A DNA stretch of 64,000 bases from Taxillus chinensis (taxonomy: Eukaryota > Streptophyta > Magnoliopsida > Santalales > Loranthaceae). Where the stretch lies: NCBI GenBank assembly GCA_023512835.1, contig CM042086.1:16194309-16258308 (forward strand), in the 5' to 3' direction. The translations under genes were made by a program, and so were the position numbers. Below the pieces are notes generated by a model. That model had not been told where the DNA came from and searched no databases. It was given only the letters and a program-made list of their open reading frames with translations. Positions 40,871 through 57,715 of the stretch are shown here, in pieces (positions within the stretch are counted from its first letter, which is position 1; each line of letters opens with the position of its first letter).

Positions 40871-41760
40871 AGATATCAAATGTGATTGAGCGGTAATTAG
40901 TATATATCATTTTTAAATTTAAATTTATTAATTAATTACTATACAACATTAATTAGGTATATAATATACCAATAATAATCATAATAATTATTATTATTAT
41001 TATAGTGTTTGTGATATATGCTGTAGCAGTAGTCCCTGGCGTTCGTCCTGATTGCTTAATTATGGAAGTGTGGCAAAAGGCATGCGGCGAAATTTTATTG
41101 TTGTTGTAATAGGGAAGTCAAGAGGGTGCGCTGTTCCATCACCTACCTCCAATTTGGACATTAGAACCTATCCCATATTTCTGTATAGCGGCATTCCCGT
41201 TTTAGATTTAACGTAAACAAAAATCAAAATCAAGGACAACTATCAATTTCGGATTCGAAAAAATATATATAACTCATATATATATATATATATCAATTAA
41301 TTAGAAACAGAAAAAAAACCAAAAAATTATATGATTTGTAATAGCAAGCGCAGTAACACATCAAACCCATATGTACAAATTTAAGGAAAATGGTGTATAT
41401 GTACACGTAGAAGAACATATATGCGCATTAAACAAAGATTCATGCATCCAAAAAAAAAAAAAGACTAGACGGGGTAGAGGAAAGAGAGAGCAAAACCCAT
41501 TGGAGGGAAGAAAACACAGTAAAGCAATCAATGTAAAGCACAGGCACCGAGTTCATAAAATGCCACACTACTGCGTACTCACAGTCAAAAGACACGCACA
41601 ATAGGCGTTTCTTTGATGCTAAGATGGGCCAAAAGCCTATGACGCTGAGCACAAGCCTATAGATCGGAGCCCCAGAGGACGAGCACAGGTGGCCCTTCAT
41701 CCAGTGGCCCCATCGCCCCTGGATCCGCTCTCCCAGACACTTCAAAAAACCTAGGAGATT
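40871..41760. other. 3' flank of the GT90 gene and spacer, no gene seen
   Basis: Mostly AT-rich, with ATT/TTA and TA tracts (about 40970-41003 and 41275-41295). A moderately GC-rich patch at about 41600-41740 supports overlapping frames in both directions but no recognisable protein. Confidence 0.4.
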
Positions 41761-41901
41761 TTTGTAGTGGCCGGTGGTTTAATAAACGTATTAGTGGCAG
41801 CTTGTTAATTAATCGTCGCTAAATGTATAAAAAATAGTTTTGTATTGGCCGGTGGTTTCAGCGTTTTGCAACCACACAAATGTATAAAAATCAGTTTTGC
41901 G
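41761..41901. repeat. Short tandem repeat with TGGCCGGTGGTTT
   Basis: TTTTGTA.TGGCCGGTGGTTT followed by AAATGTATAAAAA.AGTTTTG occurs twice (starting about 41760 and 41838). Copy two is shorter. It may be the subterminal part of a DNA transposon. Confidence 0.5.
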
Positions 41902-42059
41902 CGCAGGATACGCGTTTTGTTGTGGGTGAAAATATTTTACTTAACAAATATTTGTTTATTTAATCATTATTTTTTCCTTTCTCAAATTTCAAGAAGGGAG
42001 CATGCGAGGGCGTGACGCAGACGCATGGATGAAACGAAGGCTAAATTATAATTTGCTAC

Positions 42060-42190
42060 ATGACAGAATTAGTTGAATCAAAAGTTATATTAATTAGCTT
42101 TTATTTTTGCTTTTATTAATAGTTTATCTTAGTCACTGTAGAATAAATTTAGCAATATTTTGCTATAGTAAGATTAGAGATGCTCTAACC
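42060..42190. mobile_element. Possible truncated MITE end
   Basis: AGCAATATTTTGCTATAGTAAGATT followed by AGAGATGCTC and TAA resembles one terminus of the 'GAGCATCTC' class of PIF/Harbinger MITEs. The opposite end was not found upstream. Confidence 0.3.
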
Positions 42191-42199
42191 CTAACAAAT

Positions 42200-43220
42200 A
42201 ACTTGTTTCGTAGCCATCTCTTCACGAGCATTCTATGTTTGTTTTTCTCATTGTTTGGTGAGGGAGGTAGCTAGGGGAGAACATGCGTATATCCATTTCT
42301 TGCTTATATTGGGTTTTGATCCATCTTAAACTATTATTGACTTTACCGATAAATACAAGCCATTGTAACATGATAAATTCTTGTTACATTGTACATTCAA
42401 AAGTAATGATCCATCGTGTTCAGCCACTTGAATGGATCGTTACCCTTAAAGTGTAAGAGGTAATCTTTTGTATCTGTGTATATCACCTTTCATTCGTTTT
42501 CTTTGTTCGCCATAAATTCGCTTTTGTTTACTATTTAACCTTTCTATTCAAATATCTTTCTTAGAGTTGTCCTCTATCTTTCTTTATCCTATAACTAGCA
42601 TTTCACCACTGCAGGATCACATTATGGCTATGCTATATATACGTCCATCATGCCTAAGCCTATATGGTTTTCTATCGGATTGTGATCATCTTTGGTGCTT
42701 GATAAGAAGTAAGCCTCTTGTTACAAATTTCGTAAATCATATTTATCTCCTTAAGTTTGTTTTATGTCTATAGGAAATTTGCAATCATATATTTTAAACT
42801 TTTGATCCCCATATTTTTAATAAAAATATCAAATTATTAATGACCTAATTAAATAGAACAACAACAAGCAAAAAATGGATCAATTCACCCACATAATTAG
42901 GCAATGGATAATAAAATTTAACTATAACAAAAACATTTAACTTAAATATGTTAAACTTTAAAGAAAAACCTAAACAACAAGTATATTAATTATTAAAAAT
43001 ATCTAAATTCGTGATCAAATTGATATTATATAGGCACAAGTTTTAATCAATAAGTTGATAATTCTAACTTTCCTATAATAATTTATATGAATAAAAAATG
43101 CGTTAAAAACATCATTAATTGTAGTCTCATCAGATACTATCCATTTCGTTCCAACGTTCCAACTTAATTTGAAAGTAATTTCCGTTTTATTCCATTACAT
43201 TCGATTTTCGGGTTTTAATA
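42200..43220. other. AT-rich intergenic region, no gene seen
   Basis: Low-complexity AT-rich sequence. The short frame at 42567-42773 has no recognisable content. Confidence 0.45.
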
Positions 43221-43224
43221 ATAC

Positions 43225-44603
43225 ATGGGCCCAATGATATCTCTCTCTTACTTTCTCACCTTCCACCGCAGAAAAGAAACATCGTCGTATTATCCGATTT
43301 TTGTTTTTTGTTTTTGGTCACTGACCGCCACGCGGTCTATGTTCAGAGTCTCACCCATTAATGACCTTTCAGCATCGTTCTCACTGCTGGTCAAATACTG
43401 GGACGTTAATCGATTGAACTGAGGCTTCAAGGCTTACTTGCAGGTACTTGTTTCTAAATTTTGTCCTCAATGATTTAGTTTAGTTTTTCTCAAATGGGTG
43501 ATCAACTTAGTACGGTTCTAGGGGTCATCGAATCCAGTCGTCTTAAGCGATTTTGCTTGTTTGGTCGCTGAGAATAAGTTTCTGGGTCTCAAGGAAAATT
43601 TTCATTTTTAAAATTTTAGCTTGGTATGCTCCTTCAAAAAACAAAAAAAACAAAAAAAAAAGGAGAGAGAGAGAGAGAGATCTTTGATTAAGCAACAGGT
43701 GAAGAAGTATTATGAGTTTTTCCAATACTAATTTTTAAAATTGTGACTTCCAAACCATAGAATTTCTGTGATTTAGGAATTGATCAAACCTATTTTGCTT
43801 ACGTCAAACTGGAGATCTCAATCTGGTTTTATTTTTATACTCTATTTGGGTACCAGAAAAGGGAAAGTTTATTAAGGGAACCTAAAGGGAAAGTTGTTAG
43901 GAATAATATGGAATCGGATTTTTTTAATATTGTTATTATTATTTATTCTCAGCCCCTAAAGGCTAAAGTCAGAGAAGAAAATTTAGAATGAACTACTTGG
44001 GTTGTTTTTTAATATATATAAAAATTGATTTCTTTTTTGTGTTGGAGAAAATAAGTTGAAAGCTCTGTGATCTTGAGATCTTGAGAAGAGAGTTGTTTCT
44101 TTGGAGTGGTTCTTTCTCTTTCTTTTTTTTTTTTTTGGCATCTTTTGAAACCCTTTTTTTGTTTTTAAAGTGGGGGGGCATCTGCTTTGTATTATGGATA
44201 TCCCATTGAATCAATAGGTTTTTGGCTTCTGATTCTCCAAAAGGAATATGCTGTTTGTCCTTTTGGGACTTTAAAACGCTCTTGATAATTGTGTGTTTTC
44301 TGAAGCCTCCTTATGGAGCTCCTGAAAAAAAGTTTTCAACTATTTGAAGGAAAGTAACATACAAATCAATGATTGTTTCATAATTCATTAACCTTCGAAG
44401 CTCACATTTTGACCATCGTTCTGCCTTATTGTTTGTATTGGAAACATGTTGAATTTACTATTTTTATGTTTCACGGATCATTGATCACAACTCCATTTCT
44501 GCTTGTGTCTTACTAGCACTATCATTTAATTCCTGTTTTCTTTTTCAGCTGGGCATTTTGAATCTTGCCTTTTCGAATCGCTGCTAATTTCAACAGAAAT
44601 CCC
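43225..44603 (+). promoter_or_regulatory. 5' leader of the MCTP gene with a probable leader intron
   Basis: A mixed-composition stretch ends TTGCAG|GTACTT at 43443/43444, a good donor. A pyrimidine-rich acceptor, TTTTTCAG|CTGGG, lies at 44541-44548, and no coding start lies between. This supports a leader intron of about 1.1 kb upstream of the ATG at 44604. The transcription start is not fixed. Confidence 0.45.
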
Positions 44604-47600
44604 ATGAGCAACCTGAAGCTGGGGGTGGAGGTTGTTGGCGCCCACAACCTCACGCCCAAGGACAAGCTGGGTTTATCCAACTCTTTTGTGGAGCTTGAAT
44701 TTGATGGACAAAAATTCCGCACTGCCATCAAGGAGAAGGATCTCAACCCTGTCTGGAACGAGAGTTTCTACTTTGCCATCTCTGACCCGGCGAACCTTAT
44801 AAATCTCACACTCGATGCTTCCATCTATCACAGCATAAACAAAAGCCAGTCCAAGTCATTCCTTGGCAAGGTCTGCCTCGCTGGGACCTCATTCGTTGGC
44901 CACTCCGATGCTGTTGTACTCCACTACCCTCTAGAGAAACGTGGCATCTTCTCTCGTGTGAAAGGGGAGCTCGGCCTCAAAGTGTTTCTCACCGATGACC
45001 CCTCCATAAAATGCTCCTCCCCACTTCAAGCAAGCAACAGCGTCCAGCAGCAGGTCCCTAAGTCCGTCCAGATACCATCCCCCAATGACAAGAGCAAGTC
45101 AAAACGACACACATTTCGTCACCTTCCTAAGCAACTTATACAATCTTCTGTGGAGGCTCTGTCGTCAAAGCCAGCAGAAGCAGTAAGCTATGGGGTCAAG
45201 GTTAATGAGATGAAGTCATTACAGCAGGATCCAAGATTTGTCCATAAGTACACAGGCTCCGCATCACAGCCGTTTGAATATGCACTGAAGGAGACAAGCC
45301 CTTACCTTGGAGGTGGGCAGATCATTGGGGGAAGAGTTGTACGAGGCCATAAACACTTTGGCACTTATGACCTTGTTGAGCAGATGCAGTACCTCTTTGT
45401 GCGGGTAGTGAAGGCGCATGACCTTCCATCCAAGGATGTCACAGGAAGCCTCAATCCTTTCGTGGAGGTGAGACTAGGGAACTACAGAGGAATCACAAGC
45501 CACTTTGAGAAAAGTCAGAACCCTGAGTGGAATGAAGTTTTTGCCTTCCCGAAGGAGACTATGCAGTCTTCTGTCCTTGAGGTTGTGGTCAAGGACAAGG
45601 ATGTGGTGAAAGACGATTATGTTGGTTTTGTCCGGTTTGATCTCAATGAGGTACCTACACGAGTACCACCAGATAGTGCATTAGCTCCAGAATGGTACCG
45701 GCTTGAACGCAAGAATGGGGAGAAAAAGAAAGGGGAACTGATGCTCGCTGTGTGGATCGGAACACAAGCTGACGAGGCCTTCCCTGATGCTTGGCACTCA
45801 GATGCAGTCAGCCCCACAGATGGCGCCATGGCTTCCCGTGCTCATCTCCGCTCAAAGGTTTACCATTCCCCAAGGCTATGGTATCTCCGGGTTAATGTTA
45901 TTGAAGCCCAGGATTTGGTTATAGAGAAGAAGGGCAGACTCCCGGATGTGTATGTGAAGGTGCAGCTGGGTGGCCAAATTTTAAAGACGAGGCCAGTTCA
46001 AACTCAAACGCCGAACGCTCTCTGGAATGAGGAGGACCTCATGTTCGTTGCTGCTGAGCCTTTTGAGGAGCCCCTGGTTCTTTCAATTGAGGATCGCGTT
46101 GGCCCGACCAAGGAGGAGACCGTTGGAAGGATTGTTATACCCCTGACTCATGTTCAGAAGCGTGCTGATGACAGGCATGTGATAAGCCAGTGGTTCAATA
46201 TGGACAATCCTAATTATGCTGCTGAAACAGATGAGCAGGGAAAGAAAGAGCGGTCCAGGTTCGCCACTAGGCTCCACCTCCGTGTCTCCCTCGATGGAGG
46301 TTACCATGTGCTTGATGAGTCCACGCAGTACAGCAGTGACCTCCGCCCCACCATAAAACAGCTCTGGAAGCCTTCAATCGGTGTCCTAGAGCTTGGCATC
46401 CTGAATGCCCATGGCCTCCACCCAATGAAAGCAAGGGATGGAAAAGGCACATCAGACACGTATTGTGTGGCCAAGTATGGCCACAAATGGATTCGCACCC
46501 GCACGATAATCAACAGTCTCAGCCCCAAATACAACGAGCAGTACACTTGGGAGGTCTATGATCCTGCCACTGTTATCAGTGTTGGGGTGTTTGACAATAG
46601 CCAGATCAACGAGAAGGGGAGTAGTTCTGATGGCATTAGGGATGTGAAGATAGGGAAGGTTAGGATTCGAATCTCTACTCTCGAGACCGGACGGGTTTAC
46701 ACCCACTCATACCCGTTGCTGGTCCTCCATCCTTCTGGTGTCAAGAAGATGGGCGAGTTGCATCTGGCGATCAGGTTTTCCTCAACATCCACATCTGACA
46801 TGATGTTAGCATATTCTCGCCCTCTTTTGCCCAAAATGCACTACATGAGGCCACTGACGGTAATGCAACTAGACATGCTACGACATGCAGCTGCAAATAT
46901 AGTGGCAGGACGGCTAGGCCGAGCAGAGCCTCCTGTGAGGAAGGAGGTGGTTGAGTACATGTCCGATGCAGACTCTCACCTCTGGAGCATGCGGCGGAGC
47001 AAGGCAAACTTGTTCCGCATTATGTCTGTCTTCTCGGGACTGCTGTCCCTGGGCAGATGGTTTGGCGATGTCTGTGCGTGGAGAAACCCCGTCACAACAG
47101 CTCTGGTGCATGTGCTCTTCGTGTTGCTCGTTTGTTTCCCGGAGTTGATTCTTCCGACAGTGTTTCTGTACATGTTCCTGGTCGGGGCTTGGAACTTCCG
47201 ATACCGCCCCAGGTACCCCCCGCACATGAACACGCTCATTTCGTGCGCCGACCGGGTCAGTCCAGAGGAGCTTGACGAGGAGTTCGACCCATTTCCAACG
47301 AGGAGGGACCCTGATGTTGTTAGGATGAGGTATGATCGGCTGAGAAGCGTGGCTGGTCGAGTTCAGACCGTCGTTGGCGATGTTGCAACCCAAGGGGAGC
47401 GGGTCCAGGCATTGCTGAGCTGGCGCGACCCCCGCGCAACATTCATTTTTATGGTGTTCTGCCTTGCGGCTGCTGCGCTGCTGTACGTGGCGCCACCCCA
47501 GGTGATGGCTCTGCTGGGTGGACTCTACGTCATGAGACATCCCAGGTTCCGGCACCGCATGCCGCCGGTGCCCGTCAGTTTCTTCCGCCGCCTTCCTGCA

Positions 47601-47621
47601 AGGACTGATATTATGTTGTAA
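44604..47621 (+). CDS. Multiple C2 domain and transmembrane region protein (MCTP/FTIP family)
   Basis: A single open frame of 1006 codons encodes 1005 residues, the usual length for four-C2 MCTPs, and these genes normally lack coding introns. MSNLKLGVEVVGAHN (ATG 44604) is chosen over an upstream TTG because C2A starts there in relatives. C2A spans about 1-115, C2B about 260-380 (LFVRVVKAHDLPSKD), C2C about 425-545 (LRVNVIEAQDL) and C2D about 590-720 (GVLELGILNAHGLHPMK). The phosphoribosyltransferase C-terminal (PRT_C) region carries membrane segments near 828-870 and 945-975. By family knowledge these are ER proteins tethering to the plasma membrane at plasmodesmata, and some move florigen (FTIP1). 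It resembles Arabidopsis MCTP7-type proteins more than QUIRKY; the exact ortholog is uncertain. Confidence 0.93.
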   Translation: MSNLKLGVEVVGAHNLTPKDKLGLSNSFVELEFDGQKFRTAIKEKDLNPVWNESFYFAISDPANLINLTLDASIYHSINKSQSKSFLGKVCLAGTSFVGHSDAVVLHYPLEKRGIFSRVKGELGLKVFLTDDPSIKCSSPLQASNSVQQQVPKSVQIPSPNDKSKSKRHTFRHLPKQLIQSSVEALSSKPAEAVSYGVKVNEMKSLQQDPRFVHKYTGSASQPFEYALKETSPYLGGGQIIGGRVVRGHKHFGTYDLVEQMQYLFVRVVKAHDLPSKDVTGSLNPFVEVRLGNYRGITSHFEKSQNPEWNEVFAFPKETMQSSVLEVVVKDKDVVKDDYVGFVRFDLNEVPTRVPPDSALAPEWYRLERKNGEKKKGELMLAVWIGTQADEAFPDAWHSDAVSPTDGAMASRAHLRSKVYHSPRLWYLRVNVIEAQDLVIEKKGRLPDVYVKVQLGGQILKTRPVQTQTPNALWNEEDLMFVAAEPFEEPLVLSIEDRVGPTKEETVGRIVIPLTHVQKRADDRHVISQWFNMDNPNYAAETDEQGKKERSRFATRLHLRVSLDGGYHVLDESTQYSSDLRPTIKQLWKPSIGVLELGILNAHGLHPMKARDGKGTSDTYCVAKYGHKWIRTRTIINSLSPKYNEQYTWEVYDPATVISVGVFDNSQINEKGSSSDGIRDVKIGKVRIRISTLETGRVYTHSYPLLVLHPSGVKKMGELHLAIRFSSTSTSDMMLAYSRPLLPKMHYMRPLTVMQLDMLRHAAANIVAGRLGRAEPPVRKEVVEYMSDADSHLWSMRRSKANLFRIMSVFSGLLSLGRWFGDVCAWRNPVTTALVHVLFVLLVCFPELILPTVFLYMFLVGAWNFRYRPRYPPHMNTLISCADRVSPEELDEEFDPFPTRRDPDVVRMRYDRLRSVAGRVQTVVGDVATQGERVQALLSWRDPRATFIFMVFCLAAAALLYVAPPQVMALLGGLYVMRHPRFRHRMPPVPVSFFRRLPARTDIML

Positions 47622-47927
47622 ATGCGTTGATTTTATTATATCTCTATTATATCGTCACTGTGATATGATTGAAGACTCGGGTGCGATCAAAACTACGGAT
47701 CGAGTTTTATGATTGTTGAGGATCCTGGTTCTTTTATTTTAGTCTGCATGCATGTTTATTTATTTATGTAACTGTATAATATATTGTAATCCATCAGGAA
47801 GTACCAACGGTATGGTATGCCTGAATTCAAGGGTGTTGCTTCTCCTGCCAGTCTCTCAGCTCAGGCCGACTACTTTTTTTTTTTTTTTCTATATTACCAA
47901 TTCTTTTATTCTTTTCTTTCTTTCTAC

Positions 47928-47962
<35 letters not shown>

Positions 47963-50560
47963 TAAATAAAATATTTCGAATTTATTTAATAAAATCTGTC
48001 ATATAATATCAGTATTATTTAATAATAAATAAAGTTTTATTTTATTACAATTAAGTATAGAAAGAATATAATAACATTTAAAATAAAAAAGAATGGTCAT
48101 TTTTTTTATCAAATTTATAGCTATGTTATGTATTACACGTACCACAATTCGTGTCACATCACATGAGTGTTTGTGCGTGTAAATCTATCTAGATTTAGAA
48201 GTATAAATGAAAGTCAAAAATTAATAATTATATATTTTCGTTTAACTTAATATTAAATTTTATTATTTTATAAAATTTAAAGTGCAAAATATAAATATCA
48301 AAAAAGCATTCAACTAAATATAGAAATTTGTAAATATTTAACAATTATATATTATAATATTTTTTAAAAAATGAGAAAAGAACTTTAAAGTTTTTTAATG
48401 GATAGACAATAGGAGGATGAGTGGGAGCAGGGCAAATATGTGCACTTGAATGGACATCATAATCTCCTTACATTGAGTGGGCAAGGTAAACGAGAAGGCC
48501 TTACATGAGTTCGTGGTGACACTAGTTGGATATTACATTTGGACGACATCCACCCTCTAGGGCTGTTTTGTCATCACCTTGTATTATTTGGGCTTGTAGC
48601 TGAATTTGAACTCAGTGGAATTGAGCATAGTCCTGAGTCCTCATGGTATGACGGATCGCACAAAATATTAAAAAATTTAAAAATTATCATCAAACAAATT
48701 AAATGTGTAATTGATCACTAAAAGATTAAAGATTAGTGATACTAGGATAAGAGAGTTAAACATGCTTTGAAATAAATATGGTAGGACTTTTCATATAGTC
48801 CATATGTAATAATGAGTTATTAATACTTAATTTTTAAACCAATCTTGATTGAATTTATTATAAAATATGATGATTTGAACTAGTTGAATAAATTTATGTG
48901 TATTTAAATTACTAATGCATTCAATCTCAAAGTTCATATTTGGCAGCGGTATTACATTAATAGCCAATGATAGCCCTATTATATTGAAATAATTTTCTTT
49001 TAAAAAGAATTAAATAGACAACGCCTTGTAGTAGATGTAAATATATCGAGGAAAACAAGTGAACCAAAGATTTAACTTACAACTTACTTTAAAAAGAGTA
49101 AATTATTTTCTTGAATGCAAATTAAGTTTATAGAAATCTAAGAATTACTAAAGAAATAGTTTTCATTATATTCTACTTACAAAGTTGGCTCTGTAAAAGT
49201 GTTTATGACGGAAAAAGAATGTGGAGTGGTAGAAAGTTGTCTGCGTAACACGGTTTTCTCTTAATTTAGGATTTGGATAGAATTAGAGAAATTTATATGT
49301 AAGTAGATCTCTTAGGATTCCTTGGTCCAAAGAAAAATAAATAAATAAATAAATAAAACACATGAATCAAATCAACTTTTTGGGTTACACGGTTTCAGTT
49401 GAATTAAAACATGGGATCAGTTGCCGCTGCAAATGAGTCACATCATTGAGTGGTCCAAAAGAATGATTAAGGCCTGAAAAGAATCAAGATGATTACACGC
49501 AGAGACCTGGGATGTGAAACGTCCCACCCACCCGTGCCCATTGTTGAATTCCATGAACTAAGACCATTTCAAAGCCGTGCCCAGTCCAATCCCATATGCG
49601 GTGGTATATAAAAATCAATAGTTATTATTAATTTTATTATTGTAACAAGATATAATTACTGATACAATTCTTAAAGTAAACTGTTAAATAATAATTCAGA
49701 TTTTGGGGTTGTTAACATGATTCGTGAAATGTGTGTGAGATACTTGGTCAGCGAAAAGATGGGGTCATAGGTGGGTTTAGAAGGCATATTTAAGAAATAT
49801 ATAGTTTCTTCAATTCTCCAGTCCTTTGTTCTTCCCCAATTCCAGTCATCGATTTGAAGCATTCAATTACATAACTTTTTTTTTTAAAATTTTACAAAAA
49901 ACAAATCTGTAGAATGATACTAAATTCAGATTTATAAATGTTTGATTTAGTTATTTGTTGCTACTGTTTGGTGGGTTTTAGGTTGTGCAATCTGGGTTGA
50001 GCTCCTTCTTTGGATACCACTGCTGTGAGTTAATTTGACTTACCAAGAAAAGCAGCGCTGGGAAAAAAAGGTATTCTTTGTTAAAAAGATCGGGCCCTTT
50101 TTTTCCCCTACTTGTAATTCAACTTTTTTTGCTTTTGAGGCACAAAAAGAAGTGTTTCCAAATAGTTCAATTTTCTTCCTCATTGTTGATCTGGAATTGA
50201 GTTATTGGCAAATAGATAGCTGTTCTGATTGGTTACTTACTATAGGCTTTACATGAGAGAACAATTGCTTATAATTAGAAGCTTTGATTGTTTCTCTAAT
50301 TACTTGAACAGATCAGGAAGAACCGTTCGGATCAACATGAGTTGACAATTCAAAATTCAAAGTTGCTAGTCAGATCAGAACTCGATCAGTCTACATGCAT
50401 TTGGGTCAGTGGGAAGACAAGCACAGGCTGGAAAACAGAAGATAAATTGGTGAAAACTATCATTCATGCATTGCTGTTTGTGCAGGAGAAATTTATCAAT
50501 TAGAGAAGCAATGAATTAGAAATCCCATTTGTTGAAATTCTTCATATTCAGCTTGAATAA
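47622..50560. other. Intergenic region between MCTP and BSK genes
   Basis: The MCTP 3' flank comes first, then nearly 3 kb of AT-rich DNA with a (TA)n run at about 47933-47959 and an (AAAT)n run at about 49335-49355. No gene was recognised. Confidence 0.5.
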
Positions 50561-50568
50561 TCAGGCTG

Positions 50569-50588
50569 TCTATATATAGGAAACCCTA
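50569..50588 (+). promoter_or_regulatory. TATA box and telo-box of the BSK gene
   Basis: CTATATATAGG (about 50569-50580) is a strong TATA box, about 80-90 bp before the ATG at 50661. AAACCCTA (50581-50588) directly after it is a telo-box, an element common in promoters of growth-linked plant genes. Confidence 0.5.
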
Positions 50589-50660
50589 GAGAGTCCATGT
50601 GTTGATGTTGTTCTGAGAGAAGCATCTCTATTTTTGTGGGTTCGGAATTTTAGAAGTGAG

Positions 50661-55680
<5,020 letters not shown>

Positions 55681-56972
55681 CGAATTGGCAAAAGGATTTT
55701 GAATTTCCTCTCATAGCTATTGCCCATTCCTTAAAATCAGAAATGCATGGGATGAAAAGACAAGGGGGCAAAAACTTCTCACTCATTTGTCATTTAATTG
55801 TAAAAAGGAACTGTTCCTGTTAGTGTTCTGATTGAAAATTAACATTTTTTAAATTAAAAGCAAGATCTGTACAAGATGTTCATTGCCTGCATGTAAAAGG
55901 GCAACTTTTGTATAAGTTGGGCGTTTTGCACCAAGTTACTATAATAGCAATGACTCAGTGATGATACCGCAAGCCGAAATGCATTCTCATATTTTCTCTA
56001 TAAAGTACTTTATGGTCACTTGTACATGCACAATTTATAAGATGCACCACCACTTAGAAGAGGCTAAACAATATTATTTTAGTAGGGATAAAATTAAACA
56101 GACCATAATATTAGACCGAATGAAATCACTAAATACACGTAACAGTATACTCGAAAATTATTTCTATTCGAATATCAAATTTTTGAGTAAATATATATTC
56201 AAAAATACGACATTCTAGTAGAAACAAATTTCGAATAAATTGCTCAAATGTGAGTTTTGATCGAATATTATGTTTTCGAGCACAATAAATATTCGAAAAC
56301 ATTATATTTGAATATTCACGCGTATCTGTCAGATTTTAATTATCGAAAGTAAATGAAAGCACTTACAAGCTATCTATAAAAATATGTCAATGTACATAAC
56401 AATAGTATAGAGAGTAATTAATAAATTAACCACCACCACCACCTTAGCCAACAAGGACAAAGATAAGAACATCAATCACACCTAACACTCAACTGAATAA
56501 CAATTCTATGAATTATTGTACCTCTCGTACACAATAAACTTGCGAATAAGTTGCATCTAAGGATTGCACTCTAGAACCTCATGAATAACAAAAAAAACTA
56601 AGTTGAGTTTTGTTATTTCCAAAAAGAGGAAAATTGCTGAGTTGTTGCATCCATTTACACTAATACATATTGCAACTAAGGTATATTATGATTGCTTTGC
56701 AAGTTAAATATGAAAAATAAAAATAATTTATATGCTTACTGGTTCACTGACTTAATGTTCACTTTAGGAAGTTTTCTTCACTATCCAAATTGATACTCAC
56801 CCTACTAATCAAGAAGACCCACTCTTAAGGAAATTAAGAAGAAATAGCTTATTATCCAAATGAGTTGACCTATCAAAGTTAAACAGATTAACTCTTTAGA
56901 GCATTATATTAGCCCTTCTACATAACATTGACTTATGCATATTTAAAACAAAATAATAATAAAATATTACCG

Positions 56973-57033
<61 letters not shown>

Positions 57034-57215
57034 ACTAATAAAAAGAAAAGGAATACAATAGACAAAATGAGTGCAAAATTAACATCAACTATTAGATCTC
57101 ATTTAATTTAATCCTAGGACTGTAATTAAAATAACTTATTCTAAAAATAACCCCTCAAATATTAAGTCTAATTCACAACCTAAATTCGTTCCCACAAACT
57201 CAGCCAACGTTGCTA
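55681..57215. other. 3' flank of the BSK gene and AT-rich spacer
   Basis: No gene was seen. A long TA run lies at 56979-57031. Confidence 0.5.
56979..57031. repeat. (TA)n microsatellite
   Basis: An uninterrupted TA run of about 53 bp, the longest simple repeat in the window. Confidence 0.92.
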
Positions 57216-57219
57216 GTTC

Positions 57220-57715
57220 TAGACGTGACATCAAGAGGAACAATGATCTTGGCCGGTGGCAACGCTGGATCTAGGTGCCACCGTTCATGACCTCAAATAT
57301 GACGGAGAAGAAGCGATGGGTGTTAGCAGCCAAGGAAGGAACCGGAGGATGGATCGAGAAATCCCAGATAGAACAAAGATGAACAAGACTGGTTTTCTCT
57401 TATCGTGTGGGAAATCATTTCATATGGTTTCCTTTATTGCGTTTCTCCTCCTTTTCCTCCAATGGCAACGGCTTCATAGACCTCGCCCATATCAACGTTG
57501 GAAGGATAAGAGACACAAAAAAGTGACTGATCACAACCTATTCGACGAATGCCTAAGAGCAGCAGATTATGACGCCTCCATCCAATGTTGAATTTGAGCA
57601 GTGAAAAATTATGATTTAGTTGATTGGTCTTTGTTTTGTGCAAGACACTCATACTCTCCAAGTTGATTTCTATATAAAAATGTTTCTTATTAGAATTATA
57701 ATTTTTTTCATACAT
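57220..57715. other. GC-richer island with unassigned frames on both strands
   Basis: In otherwise AT-rich DNA this block has balanced composition and open frames on both strands (plus 57256-57591, minus 57434-57715). Neither shows a domain I recognise, and neither has clear splice partners. It could be a decayed gene or transposon piece. Confidence 0.3.

Noticed and set aside
41745..41775. TTTTTGTAGTG, resembling the end of a CACTA element
   Set aside because: No opposite CACTA terminus, no 3-bp target duplication and no transposase were found; chance similarity is likely.
44522..47555. Many antisense and frame-shifted open frames across the MCTP coding exon, one of 213 codons
   Set aside because: They lie wholly within the 1005-residue MCTP frame, have no recognisable domain, and follow from its GC-rich third positions.
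57256..57591. 111-codon plus-strand frame
   Set aside because: No recognisable domain, and a competing minus-strand frame of similar quality. Kept only as an unassigned island.
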